The notes below the pieces were generated by a model that worked only from the letters and a program-made list of their open reading frames with translations, ran no database searches and was not told the DNA's origin. Both the position numbers and the translations under genes were made by a program. 64,000 bases of DNA from Mixophyes australis. Its lineage: Eukaryota; Chordata; Amphibia; Anura; Limnodynastidae. Within the stretch, counting starts at the first letter, position 1; the number at the start of each line of letters is the position of its first letter. The DNA is taken from NCBI GenBank assembly GCA_036250195.1, contig JAVHZZ010000060.1, positions 62,001 to 126,000 on the forward strand. Reading direction: 5' to 3'. Shown here piece after piece: positions 34,761 through 44,661 of the stretch.

Positions 34761-34832
34761 ATTGATCGCTAAGTCTGACAAGAGACAGAAAAATGAGTGA
34801 AGACAAACCTGTCATCCGCAGTTCTTCCAGAT
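34761..34832 (+). CDS. Novel repeat-exon gene, exon 1 (start exon)
   Basis: An acceptor-like TTTTCCTAACAACAG precedes this segment. ATG at 34793 has A at -3 and opens MSEDKPVIRSSSR plus one base, ending at a strong donor GTAAGAAA (34833). The one-base overhang matches the two-base lead of the next exon. The non-coding part is 34761-34792. If this exon is not used, an internal ATG in exon 2 (36136, purine at -3 and G at +4) could start the protein. An antisense frame of 128 codons overlaps this region (34615-35001) and is the main competing explanation. Confidence 0.45.
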
Positions 34833-36121
34833 GTAAGAAAAATATAAATGTGTTCGTTAGGGCGGGGAACCCAGTGGTAATATCAAACAAGAATTTAATA
34901 CGGACATTTAGGGCACCCAGTGGTACACCCAGCACCCCCCATCCCCCATCTTTCATGTAAGTCCGATGTAACTTGTTGAGTCCTGAAGCCGCTGTCAGCA
35001 TGTTCTGTTACAGACAGATAGCGCTCACCTTCCGGTCCTGCCCTGGTCTCTGGCTGTAGGAGAGCAAACTGCCAGTAAGGGGTAAGAGAAGAACTGCTCC
35101 GGGCCCTGACAGGAGAGTTTGCAGGGTAGTTTGTTTTCTATGATTGTCAGCAAATTATGGCTCCATTTGTGTGTTTATTAACAGATTATGGCCCCGTTTT
35201 CTATGACTGATGCTATAATCCGGTGACAATTTTTAACGTTATCACTAAATATTATATGGGAGCTGCTTTACATATATAAAATAGCAGATTTCCTCCAACT
35301 GGATATGGGCTTTTTCTGGTAAGATATATTTTGGTTCCTCCCTATATCATGTTTGCGCCAATGCCTCTCAGTATGTGTTTTTTCCTTGTTTATGGTATAG
35401 TTTCACCACAATTGATAAGCAGTATGGTAGTTACCTCCCAAATGTCCCAATTTCAGCAGAAGAGTCCACTATCCTGCCCGGGGACATATTTGTCCAGCTT
35501 GTGGGAATGTTTGGATAAGGGCGATAGCTAATGACCACGCCCTCACTGTGCCTTGACCACGCCCCATCAAGATGTGGTCATGTTTGTCTACTTTGTATGT
35601 CCCTGTATTTTGTATACTCTGTTTTTCCCAATACCTGTTCTGCCGATCACTGTGTTATATTACATATCAACTACGATAGTAATAATAATTAATGGGACTC
35701 ATGTACTAGCCAAGGTCCACGGTTATGCCGCGGTAGCTAGCTTTTCCATGTAGATCAGTTATGGACTCTCTATCGGCATAGGCCACATTCTAATCGGAAA
35801 ATTTCACAGAAGCGATGTTCAAATTGAAAGTCCCTTATCCCACCTGAGTGTCAGACGGTGCAGACTGGATCTACACACAAGAGGGAGCTATTGCACACAA
35901 AGGAACGCACATAAGAGACAACTGGGGAGGAACTAAGGGTGAAAGGCACAAAACAGGGATAATGAACAAACACATGGATGAAGATCAGACACATAAGGAA
36001 CATGTTTAACAGATTTTATATTGCTAATACCATGGGGTAAATTAATGATAATTTATAGTAAAACAAAGTCACCCATCATTGAGAATATATTAGCTGATAA
36101 TGAATATTCTTGTCTCCCCAG

Positions 36122-36213
36122 TGCCAGAAGCTGTAATGGAGACCCTCGTTGGAGATCCCAATGACACCTCCCGGAGGAATAAGGAAAACATCGCTGGACA
36201 TTCCATCGCTGAG
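36122..36213 (+). CDS. Novel repeat-exon gene, exon 2
   Basis: 92 nt. Acceptor TGTCTCCCCAG, donor GTAAAATG. After completing the split codon it encodes PEAVMETLVGDPNDTSRRNK then ENIAGHSIAE and ends in phase 0. No stop in this frame. It also offers an alternative start Met. Product unknown. Confidence 0.6.
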
Positions 36214-36366
36214 GTAAAATGTCTTGTCTACTATATTATATATGGAAGATCGTTGTTCAATTCTAAATTGAGGCACAGGTTAAGCTTCAACACATGTGAC
36301 AATGCGCTTATGTTGTAATATTGTTACATTTTAGTTATATTATAAGTAATATTCAGTCTTTATTCC

Positions 36367-36557
36367 ATGCCTCCCAACTTTTGCAATCCCCGAATCAAAA
36401 CAAAACACAGTTTGCAGCAGTGCGTCCATAAATGGAGGTGTGGTCACATCACAATGGGTGCGTGGCCACACCCTCATGGGCACCCTTTACCCTCCTCCCC
36501 TAACAACGCCAAAGATTTTAGTCTCTTCTATGTATAAAGATGTACATGTAATATTAT
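36367..36557. mobile_element. Short interspersed repeat fragment
   Basis: Contains GCCTCCCAACTTTTGCAATCC and GGTGTGGTCACATCACAATG. A related word (TTACCTCCCAAATGTCCCAA) lies at 35435. Probably remnants of one MITE family with diverged ends. Confidence 0.35.
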
Positions 36558-37315
36558 GGGCCAGATTCATGTTCAGACTTATCTTGCGTGAAATAGACCT
36601 GCGCTTGCTCCAAAACGGACTTTACTCCAATTAACGCAATTGCATGTAATTCATGTCCAAAGCAAATGACACTTACGACTGCCTACAACACATAAGGGAA
36701 CAATGGTGGCAAGGTTTTTCTCCTGGACAAAACCATGTTACAATGCAAGGGGTGAAAATAGGGTTATTATTTAGCACATAAGATAAATACTGGCTGTTTT
36801 TCATGTAACACACAAATACTTGATAGCTTTAATTTTACACTGAAATTTAAAGTTGATCTAGGACATGCCCAACCCCAACTATAAATCTACCATGACATTT
36901 TAAATTTGCCTCCCACTCCAAGGCAACATGGTTTTGCCAAGATGCAATGTTACTCCTTTTTTTACTTATTTTCTTTTCCTTAACGAATCAGGCCCATTGT
37001 ATGTACAATATGCATTAAGGAGATCTTGATTTATGTATTTAATGTAAAAAAAATATAAATATGATTATACTGTTTAGAGTTGTTCATCATTTTTTTTCTA
37101 GGCTTTATTTAAATACCTTATATTGCACATACGCTTGTGTGTATACTGCGCTGTGCTCTGTTAATGTACAACATGTAACGTTTAGGCAGATTGCACTTAC
37201 ACCCAGATTCAAACTGAAACACATCTTGATGTCCGCTTGGATTTGAATATGGGTTCCGTGATCTTTTCTTAAGAGCAAGTTAGGTGCAAGTTGCGTTCGG
37301 ACTTGAATCAGGCCC
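36558..37315. mobile_element. Composite MITE
   Basis: Outer element opens GGGCCAGATTCATG and closes ACTTGAATCAGGCCC. An inner element, about 36720-36995, ends CCTTAACGAATCAGGCCC and shares its middle with 34358-34653. One MITE inserted into another of related ends, inside the intron between exons 2 and 3. Confidence 0.65.
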
Positions 37316-37642
37316 TATATGAGCCTCCTCTTCAAGGTTCTCATGTTTCCCTAATATGATCCTCACCAGGTAGTGGTCCAGGTACCAGTTATTCCCACTA
37401 ATGGTTCTTTAACATCCATCTTGCAAAGAGCCTGTGGTATGAATCAGCAGTCATTTTTATACCAGTATCATGTAAATTTCATCACTTAAATTCAAAGTTG
37501 AAATGTATTAATAGTCTCTAGTAACCTCTGTCCATGTTATTCCAATTCACTGGCTTTCCTTTGTATTGAGAGTCATTCATTTGTTTCCCTCCTACAGTAT
37601 GTTTGTAATGACATTTACTTTTTATTTTCCCGGTTGTCTTAG

Positions 37643-37702
37643 GAGAGTGTATCAAGCCCGAAGTCACCACCACAGGGATTTTATGTGGGCTCCAGCTCGG
37701 AG
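37643..37702 (+). CDS. Novel repeat-exon gene, exon 3 (repeat exon a)
   Basis: 60 nt, phase 0 at both ends, encoding ESVSSPKSPPQGFYVGSSSE. Acceptor GGTTGTCTTAG, donor GTATTTTC. It is the best match to exon 4 (15 of 20 residues the same), and the DNA on both sides matches the flanks of exons 4-7. Confidence 0.75.
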
Positions 37703-38369
37703 GTATTTTCTACATATATAACTTTCTAAAGATATAAGTCTTTCCATCAGTGGACTCTTCATTTTATATTTACTTATTTTACACCAATGGTATATGGTTG
37801 AGGTTGAAGCCATAGGTCCTGGTGGTGATGTGATGGTGGGTGGTCTACAGCAACATCAAACTGTGTGGTGTGGTAAGACAAAAAATGAAATCCAGTCCCC
37901 TGGATGAGTGTAATTAAAATGATTGCCCCCTTGTTGTTCATAATTAATCCCTAAATGATATTAATTATTATTAGTGCCCCCTTGATGATTATAAATTATA
38001 ATAGTGCCCCCTTAATGATATAATTATTTTAGGGTTTCTCTCTTTTTTCGTCTCTCTTGTGTCCAGCACCTGTTCACGCAGTGTGTGCAGGGAGGCCCCT
38101 GGACGTGACGTAATAACGCTGTCATACTTAGGGGAGCCGGGGGCCCCTGCATACAGTCACATCTGGGACTAGGTGCTGCTGGCAATTAAGATGGCAATTT
38201 TTAAAGGAGAACCCCGGCGTGATCTGTGTATCTGCTAAAATGTAACATTCTCAACTTGTATAAGTTAATGGTAGATGCAACTCATTTAGGAAATAGGACA
38301 GACTGTATAGGCGAGCATCACATATCTGGGGTTAACCATATTTACTTTTTATGTTCCCGGTTGTCTTAG

Positions 38370-38429
38370 GAGAGTGTATCAAGACCGCAGTCACCACCGC
38401 GGGTATTTTATATGGGCTCCAGCTCGGAG
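38370..38429 (+). CDS. Novel repeat-exon gene, exon 4 (repeat exon b)
   Basis: 60 nt, phase 0, encoding ESVSRPQSPPRVFYMGSSSE. Acceptor GGTTGTCTTAG, donor GTATTTTC, both identical to exon 3. The following intron keeps TACATATATAACTTTCTAAA from the unit. Confidence 0.75.
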
Positions 38430-38630
38430 GTATTTTCTACATATATAACTTTCTAAAGATATGTCTTCCCATCAGCGGACTCTTCATTTTATATTTATTT
38501 ATTTTACACCAATGGTATATGTTTGAGGTTGAAGCCATGTGTTGAGAGACTTTCATTTTTAAAACCCATATACTTCCTCCTACAATATGTTTGTAATGAC
38601 ATTTACTTTTACTGCCCCCGGTTGTCTTAG

Positions 38631-38690
38631 GAAGATGTACCAAGCGCCGGATCAGCACCTCCAGGAGTACATTTGGATTCCAGCTTGCGA
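38631..38690 (+). CDS. Novel repeat-exon gene, exon 5 (repeat exon c)
   Basis: 60 nt, phase 0, encoding EDVPSAGSAPPGVHLDSSLR. Acceptor GGTTGTCTTAG, donor GTAAGTAT, the strongest donor of the set. More diverged than exons 3 and 4 but keeps the V.S..S.PPG..L.SS frame. Confidence 0.72.
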
Positions 38691-39189
38691 GTAAGTATTG
38701 TCTAGGTATACAGCTTTCTAAACATATAAATCTTCCCATCAGCGGACTCTTCACAGATTGAATATGGTTGAGGTTGATGGGGCATGTTAGCGGTGGGTGG
38801 TCTACACCAACAGCGAGCTGGGTGGAGGGCTGGAGCAAAGATGAAATCCAGTACTTCTAAGGTACCAGATGCAAACATCCGATCTCTATTATCTGTCTGC
38901 TAATATGGGTCATTTCTATATCTGACCTTGAGAAAACTATCCTGTTCAGTCGTCACAATGACCGAAATATACTGTCTCCCGTTTTCTTTCTTGTCCTGGA
39001 TTCATAGAACTCCCTTCCACTTACTGTATAAGTATGAATGGAAGAGGTGTAACATAATCTACAAGAGTAGATCAGTTAGATCTGAATATTCCTACCGGTC
39101 TGTGAGGTCATTTTGGTGAATGATGTTTGAGAACAGAGATGTCTCATGTTTATAATGACATTTACTTTTTCTGCATCCTGTTTTCTTAG

Positions 39190-39249
39190 TGTCATCCACC
39201 AACACCGGATACAGCTTTAGAAAAATATCTTCTGAATTACACCTTTAAG
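39190..39249 (+). CDS. Novel repeat-exon gene, exon 6 (repeat exon d)
   Basis: 60 nt, phase 0, encoding CHPPTPDTALEKYLLNYTFK. Acceptor TGTTTTCTTAG, donor GTATGTTC. The protein sequence has diverged most, but the intron DNA after it (TACAACTTTTTAAAATATAA, GTCTTCCCATCAG) proves the shared origin. Confidence 0.65.
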
Positions 39250-40192
39250 GTATGTTCTATATATACAACTTTTTAAAATATAAGTCTTCCCATCAGTAGA
39301 CTCTCCATATTATATTTATTTGACACAGATGGAATATGGTTGAGGTCATGGGCCTTGCTGGTTGGTGATGGTGGGTGGTCTACAGCAATGTGTACATATC
39401 AGATATCTATTATGCTCCTGTTAATATGAATAATTTCTATATCTGCACCTGATAAAACTATGCTGCCCAGTCATCACAATGTATAAAATATTCTGTCTTC
39501 TTCTTACTCACCCACTTGTATGAGTATGAGTGGATGAGGTGTAAAGTAATCTCCTTCAGTAGATCATTTCGACCTGAATAGATCTGACAGTTCATAAGGC
39601 CACTATGGGGAAAGATGTTTGAGAAAAGAGATCTCACATCTATAATAGAGTTCTCTGGAATCAAATTGAATAAGAAAAGGTTCCGTACAGAGAGTGCTTG
39701 TTATGTGGCCATGGTGCACTGCTGGATGACTGACAGTGATGCCTCAATACCTGACCGTGGTGATAGTATGGTGATGGTGATAGTATGATGTTTAAGGGCA
39801 AGTTACTCCACCCAGTGCAGAAACACAGGGCCAGGCCAGTGCCTCCTATAGAGAAGCACATGGCAGCAATCTGCACCCAGGAACTTCTAAGATAAGAGAA
39901 TTATACAGGTCACTCTTTCTTGCTTTAAAGACATAAGAAGTTGGGCAGTCAGGTGACATTTTTCGGACTTTGAGGTCATTACTCATAAGATCTGGTTGAC
40001 CTGCTGTCATCATATTGTGAATGTAGCAAAGGAGGCAGAGTTAGATTAAGGATTTGGGGGGCCCAGGGTACTTAAGAGAGGGGGGCCCTATGGTCTAACG
40101 TTAACAGCACAGTGCCATCATTCAGGGAGAGAGTTACTAAGTCACATAGTTCTAAACCTACTACAATAATACACTATTAAATGTCATGTGTG

Positions 40193-40199
<7 letters not shown>

Positions 40200-40266
<67 letters not shown>
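40200..40266. repeat. Two TA tracts in an intron
   Basis: TA dinucleotides at about 40198-40226 and 40233-40265, separated by AAAATCA. Intron between exons 6 and 7. Confidence 0.85.
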
Positions 40267-40271
<5 letters not shown>

Positions 40272-40458
40272 ATAATGTAGTAATCTATGTATGAAATGTA
40301 AAATTTACATAAATTCAAATTTGCAATATCATCCTAGACCCTAGTAACTCCTACTCTTGTTATAACAATTCACTGGATTTTCTCTGTATTCATTTTAAAA
40401 ACCCATATTCTCTCTCTGTAATAACATTTACTTTTTCTGCTCCTTGTTGTCCTATTAG

Positions 40459-40515
40459 TGCGCACCAAGACTGGAGTCACCGCCCCCAGGATTTTATCTG
40501 GATAACAGCTCGGAG
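40459..40515 (+). CDS. Novel repeat-exon gene, exon 7 (repeat exon e)
   Basis: 57 nt, phase 0, encoding CAPRLESPPPGFYLDNSSE. Acceptor TTGTCCTATTAG, donor GTATTTAC. One codon shorter than its relatives, with frame kept. The core ESPPPGFYL..SSE is close to exon 3. Confidence 0.72.
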
Positions 40516-41049
40516 GTATTTACTAAGATACAACTTTCTAAAAATATAAGTCTTCCCATCAGTGACCACTTCACATTATATTAATTTTACACAGATGGAA
40601 CATAATTGAAGTTGAGGCCATTGGGCCTTGGTGGTGGTGGCGGTGGGAGGGCTAAAGCAACAGCAAGCTGGGTGGAGGGGTGGAGGGGTGGGGCAGAAAA
40701 ATGGAATCCAGACCAGATACCAGGTACAGCAGAGGATATGTGGAAAAATCAGATTTCTATTATGCTTCTGCTTATATGAGTAATTTGTATATCTGGGCTT
40801 GCAAAACATTTAGATTTCTGTTGAGAACATGACAAAATATCCTACCCCACACTTGCTGCCTAGGTGTGATCTTTGGCTCAAAACTATCCTTTATTCCCCA
40901 CATCCCATCTCTATCTCTCTGACCCCCTGACCAACATTGCTGTGTGACTGGATCATATAGCCCACTGAGCACTTTTTACAGTTGCAATCTGACCAATATA
41001 CAATATATAGCACTTAACCTCATGTATCAAACTTACATTGTCCCATAGG

Positions 41050-41188
41050 TTGTAAGCTTGTGAGCAGGGTCCTCTTACTTCTCTGTCTGTCTGTATTACC
41101 CAGTACTGTTTTATTACTGTGTTTGTATCCATTTGTAAAGCACTATGGAATATGCTGGCACTATATAAATAAATGATGATGATGATAG
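41050..41188 (+). mobile_element. LINE/SINE 3' end with (GAT)n
   Basis: Contains GTAAGCTTGTGAGCAGGGTC, TGTCTGTCTGTATTACCCAG and ends CTATATAAATAAATGATGAT with GATGAT. A frequent tail type of vertebrate LINE-dependent repeats, sense to the gene, in the intron between exons 7 and 8. Confidence 0.65.
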
Positions 41189-41878
41189 TACCAGAGGTAG
41201 CAAAAGTCAACACAAAGCCCAGGAGTAGAGCTGGACATCGGGAAATCTTCTACCTCCTGATAAAATTGATCTCTTTAGGATCGAGTGTTTGATTCCTGAG
41301 GGTTTCCCATTTCATGCAATGTTTGTAAATATCTGCTAAATTACACTATCAGCTACTATGATATCCTACTATTAGTCTGGGGATGGTCTTCTCATTTGTT
41401 TGGTTCACGTGAAGTGCTATCCTGTTTTACGAGTACTAGGAATGAATCTTTGGCTGTAGCTCCTAAAATTTCAGTCCATTATTGGTATTTGGCTTCCGCA
41501 TGTAGATTAATATAACAGACGCAACACAAATATAATCTGCCTTGTTTGCTAAACCATGCGCATGTCCTTTTGGCTTTGTCTACCTGTTTCTTTTATTAAG
41601 CTGACATTCTGCTATCTATATGTCCTCTTTTTAATTTCTGTCCAATGCCGTCTACTTCTACTACTGGGAATGTCTTGTTATGATTGGTTACTGCAAGTTA
41701 CAGCTCATCTGTGATATCTCCATCAGCTTAAAAAAACAAAACAACTTAATGCACATGCAGCCCCAGGAGTGAATTGCGTAAAACTAATGGTTGCTTCATG
41801 GTTAGGATATTGTACCTGTGTACATGGTTTACCCCATTGTGTAGTCATTCTTTTCATATGCATACATTTTATCAACAG

Positions 41879-41947
41879 TCAGAATTCTCAGCATCTGATG
41901 AAGTGAAGACAACTGAAGATGCTGGATGTGAAGTTCCCATCAATGAG
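41879..41947 (+). CDS. Novel repeat-exon gene, exon 8
   Basis: 69 nt, phase 0 at both ends, encoding SEFSASDEVKTTEDAGCEVP then INE. Acceptor TTTTATCAACAG, donor GTATGGTG. Acidic, with no clear resemblance to the repeat exons. Confidence 0.65.
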
Positions 41948-42287
41948 GTATGGTGGCTTTTTGACTTCATATTTAGATGGATTCTATTATCCTCTGCAAA
42001 AGGTCTGATTGGCGGAAACAGATAGATCAGGGGGCGGCTTTGCTAAGTGCAGATAAGGCGCACAACTGTGTCTAGTTTTGCACTGTTATTTTAATGAGTT
42101 AGTTTGGGAGGAGAAGCTGCTTTTAGGGAAGCAACTGAATATTTTGATGTTTGTATATGAGCCTTAGAGCTTCTGTAGTTCATCACATGACTTTATTAGA
42201 ACACATAATGGTGAAGGAAGCTGGTAAAATTCATTATGTCCGCACAATTTGTGCTCTTTAATTAAGTTACATTCAGAGGAGGGAATT

Positions 42288-42510
42288 CAATTGACAGCAT
42301 TACTCGTGAGAATAACGCGTTCCTTGCACTATTAATGTTACTACGGTAATAGTGCACATTATTACCGTTAGTACGGTAATCTCAACATTGATTTTCGCCT
42401 GCAGCTCTGAAAGCCTTGAGTAGAGAGCCGCGTTAAAATTATCGTACTAACGATAATAGGGCGTGGGCTGCGTTATTCTCACGAGTAACGCTGCCAATTA
42501 AATTCCCCCA
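42288..42510. mobile_element. MITE with GGGAATTCAATTG ends
   Basis: Starts GAGGGAATTCAATTGACAGC and ends GCTGCCAATTAAATTCCCCC, near-perfect inverted repeats that continue through TTACTCGTGAGAATAACGC. It lies in the last intron of the novel gene. A relative is at 28495-28665. Confidence 0.8.
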
Positions 42511-42612
42511 TAGAACATCCAGGCCTGCGATAATAACTAATCCTTGTTACATTTACTAAGATCAGTATCAGTTTTCTTAGCAGGCTTGGACTCAAACTTT
42601 TTTCCCCTACAG

Positions 42613-42999
42613 AATACACATGAGAAACAGACAGCAACAGAACGTCTTCATGCTCTATGCAGCTTGGTCTCAGACTGTACACCATCCCCACCAGAAAGAC
42701 CACATGCCTCAATTGACAACATCCCTTCTTCCGTTCCCGTGGTCATCACTACATCACCGCAGGTGGACACAAGAGAGATCACCATCGAGAATGATGCACA
42801 AGCAGATTTTTCATTCTTCTGTTTGTGCTCATGGTGCTGCCTTCCAGCAGACCAGCAGCAGCGGAGGCAACAGCAAACATCTGGCCCCCGGAGATCTCGT
42901 CTTCAGTCCCTGTGGAGGTGGATTCGTAAAAGATGTGGAAGGGTGGTTTCTGCGAGCAACATCAGTGGAAACCAAGACAATGGCAGCGCTGGGAACTGA
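42613..42999 (+). CDS. Novel repeat-exon gene, exon 9 (terminal exon)
   Basis: 387 nt including the TGA stop, entered in phase 0 through acceptor TTTTCCCCTACAG. It encodes 128 residues: NTHEKQTATERLHALCSLVS at the start, a Ser/Pro-rich middle, a stretch with five cysteines (FFCLCSWCCLPA), a Gln/Arg run (DQQQRRQQQ) and a basic tail with LQSLWRWIRKRCGR. No signal peptide or clear transmembrane segment. The Cys cluster could bind metal or carry acyl groups, and the basic part could be a nuclear or nucleic-acid contact, but both are guesses. With exons 1-8 it gives a 294-residue protein. I do not recognise the family. Confidence 0.6.
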   Translation, partial: NTHEKQTATERLHALCSLVSDCTPSPPERPHASIDNIPSSVPVVITTSPQVDTREITIENDAQADFSFFCLCSWCCLPADQQQRRQQQTSGPRRSRLQSLWRWIRKRCGRVVSASNISGNQDNGSAGN

Positions 43000-43734
43000 G
43001 ACATACCATCATGCGGCATACAGGGTGAGCTCATGTCTTGCACTGAAGGGTTAAGTTGTTACATAGTCTGATTCTACACATACTAACCTAGGAAACACCT
43101 ATATTGTACTGATGCACTATCCACAATGTTCTACACATATATACACCAAGAAAATAATAATCAGATTCTGTTGGCTGAATCCCAAGGATTCAACTAAACA
43201 CAAATCTTCCTAAACCTGCTAGGAATTATCCACATTTTAATCCAAATTCAGGATTCTGTACATCAATATATTTTACATATAATACATTTTCCACATTTAG
43301 AAATATAGCTGTAACATAAGTCTTCTAGTTTTACTCTTTCCTTCACCATCAGCCATCTAAAGATACAATATATTTACATAAATTAGTGGTCTTAAGTATG
43401 GATTTAACCAAATCTACCAGAGATCTTTAATTCTTCATATAAAACCTGCACATACTACAAATGTATTAGAAACATGAAATTATCTGATAGAAGAGGACTA
43501 GTGACTGTATCCGTCAGTGCAAGACATTTCCCCTGTTCATGAGCACGGAAAGATGGACACTGTTGCTGATTTAACACCAGATGTTTCATATAGATATATA
43601 GATATATAAATATATAGATCTAATTGTTTAATTTAGATATACAGATATAGATGTTTATGTAATATGCTTAAAATATTGGTAGTTACAAAAAAACAAAAAA
43701 AACAAAAAAAATATTATAAGAGTAAGAGAGGGCT
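43000..43734. other. 3' flank of the novel gene
   Basis: Probable 3' UTR and intergenic DNA. No canonical AATAAA was found before the retroelement nest, although there is an A-rich tract at 43688-43714. Confidence 0.45.
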
Positions 43735-43994
43735 GGGATTAGTAGTGATATAAACACTGAGGGTGCATGTAGATGAAAAGGTTAAGGTGACTGGCGGGTC
43801 AGGTTCAGGGCAGGATCATGCGTCCTCCCTGGCAGGTCATCGAGTGTCCCCTGCACGATTGCCTCAAATTTAGTTGACCCAGGTCAGCGAGCAGGTCCAG
43901 TCGCGGTCGGCTGACCGTAGTTTGTTTACTTTAGCACTGTTGGTGGATGCGGGGACTGCGGCTCCTGGGCCGGGGAGCTCTCTATCTGTTTCTC
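43735..43994 (+). mobile_element. Ngaro element 1, 5' end and start of gag
   Basis: GTGATATAAACACTGAGG near 43749 matches the A repeat of Ngaro element 2. A frame ending LVDAGTAAPGPGSSLSVS runs into the chromovirus at 43995 and resumes without a shift after it at 49524 (PSAGSAGCVTSGQRSG), once one copy of the 5-bp duplication is discounted. The chromovirus therefore landed inside this gag-like frame. Confidence 0.65.
43990..43994. repeat. Chromovirus target-site duplication, left
   Basis: TTCTC, repeated at 49519-49523. Five bases is the normal size for Ty3/gypsy integration. Confidence 0.9.
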
Positions 43995-44637
43995 TGTCAC
44001 GACTGATAGTGGGTACCTGCTGTTGTTGGCGCAACTCAGAGGAAGGCGCGGAGTCTAACGTGCCCCTGGTATTCACCAGGAACCCCCGCAAGGAAGTATG
44101 GACTCCGCTGCAGGGACACGCAGGTCGCGGTCCTTCCTAGAGTCCACAGCGAGATACAAGGAGGTGTCAGACAGGCCGGGTCAGCAACGTTCAGGTAGAA
44201 GAGGTACAAAGGGAAATCCAGAAGAATGGTGAGGCAAGCCGGGTCGGTAACTTTCAGGGAGAACAGTACAAAGGCAGAATCCAAATAGGGGTGGTCAAAC
44301 GGTCCGGGTCAAAAGGTCACAAGCAGCACGAGGATAGTCAGGAACGAATACAGCAACTGGTATACACAAACGCTGGAGGCAGGAAGACCTGATACTCTGG
44401 CACTGGTGAGAGGGCAGGAAGAGGTTTAAATACTGTGGTAACCCAATCAGAATCAGCGCTGCAGCGCTGTCATACCTGCCGCCGGGAATCCTTCATAGCG
44501 TCCCGTTGCCTAGCAACGGGGCGCGTCATCACACCCAGAGGTCGGACGGCAGGGGGATCCGGAAGTGATGCGTCTGGTTGCTATGCAACCAGACGCGCTG
44601 TCAGCAGACAGGCGGCCGTACGGAACGGCGCCTGACA
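43995..44637 (-). mobile_element. Chromovirus 3' LTR
   Basis: 643 bp, TGTCACGACTG to GCGCCTGACA. The element is on the minus strand, so this is the downstream LTR. It differs from the other LTR at only two positions that I could see (44553 region and 44620 region), suggesting a recent insertion. The pol frame ends inside it, at 44601. Confidence 0.95.
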
Positions 44638-44641
44638 GTAT

Positions 44642-44661
44642 ACCCTCCTCTTCCTCCTCCT
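44642..44661 (-). promoter_or_regulatory. Polypurine tract of the chromovirus
   Basis: Minus strand GGAGGAGGAAGAGGAGGG directly before the 3' LTR, the usual place for plus-strand DNA priming. Confidence 0.75.

Noticed and set aside
40600..40700. GGTGG-rich stretch as a possible G-quadruplex regulator
   Set aside because: It is part of the duplicated intron unit and has counterparts after exons 3-6 with differing G content, so no specific function is indicated.
42544..42612. Upstream extension of the terminal exon frame to an ATG at 42544
   Set aside because: The 69 bases before the CCCCTACAG acceptor look like intron (pyrimidine-rich), and the exon joins the preceding exon in phase without them.
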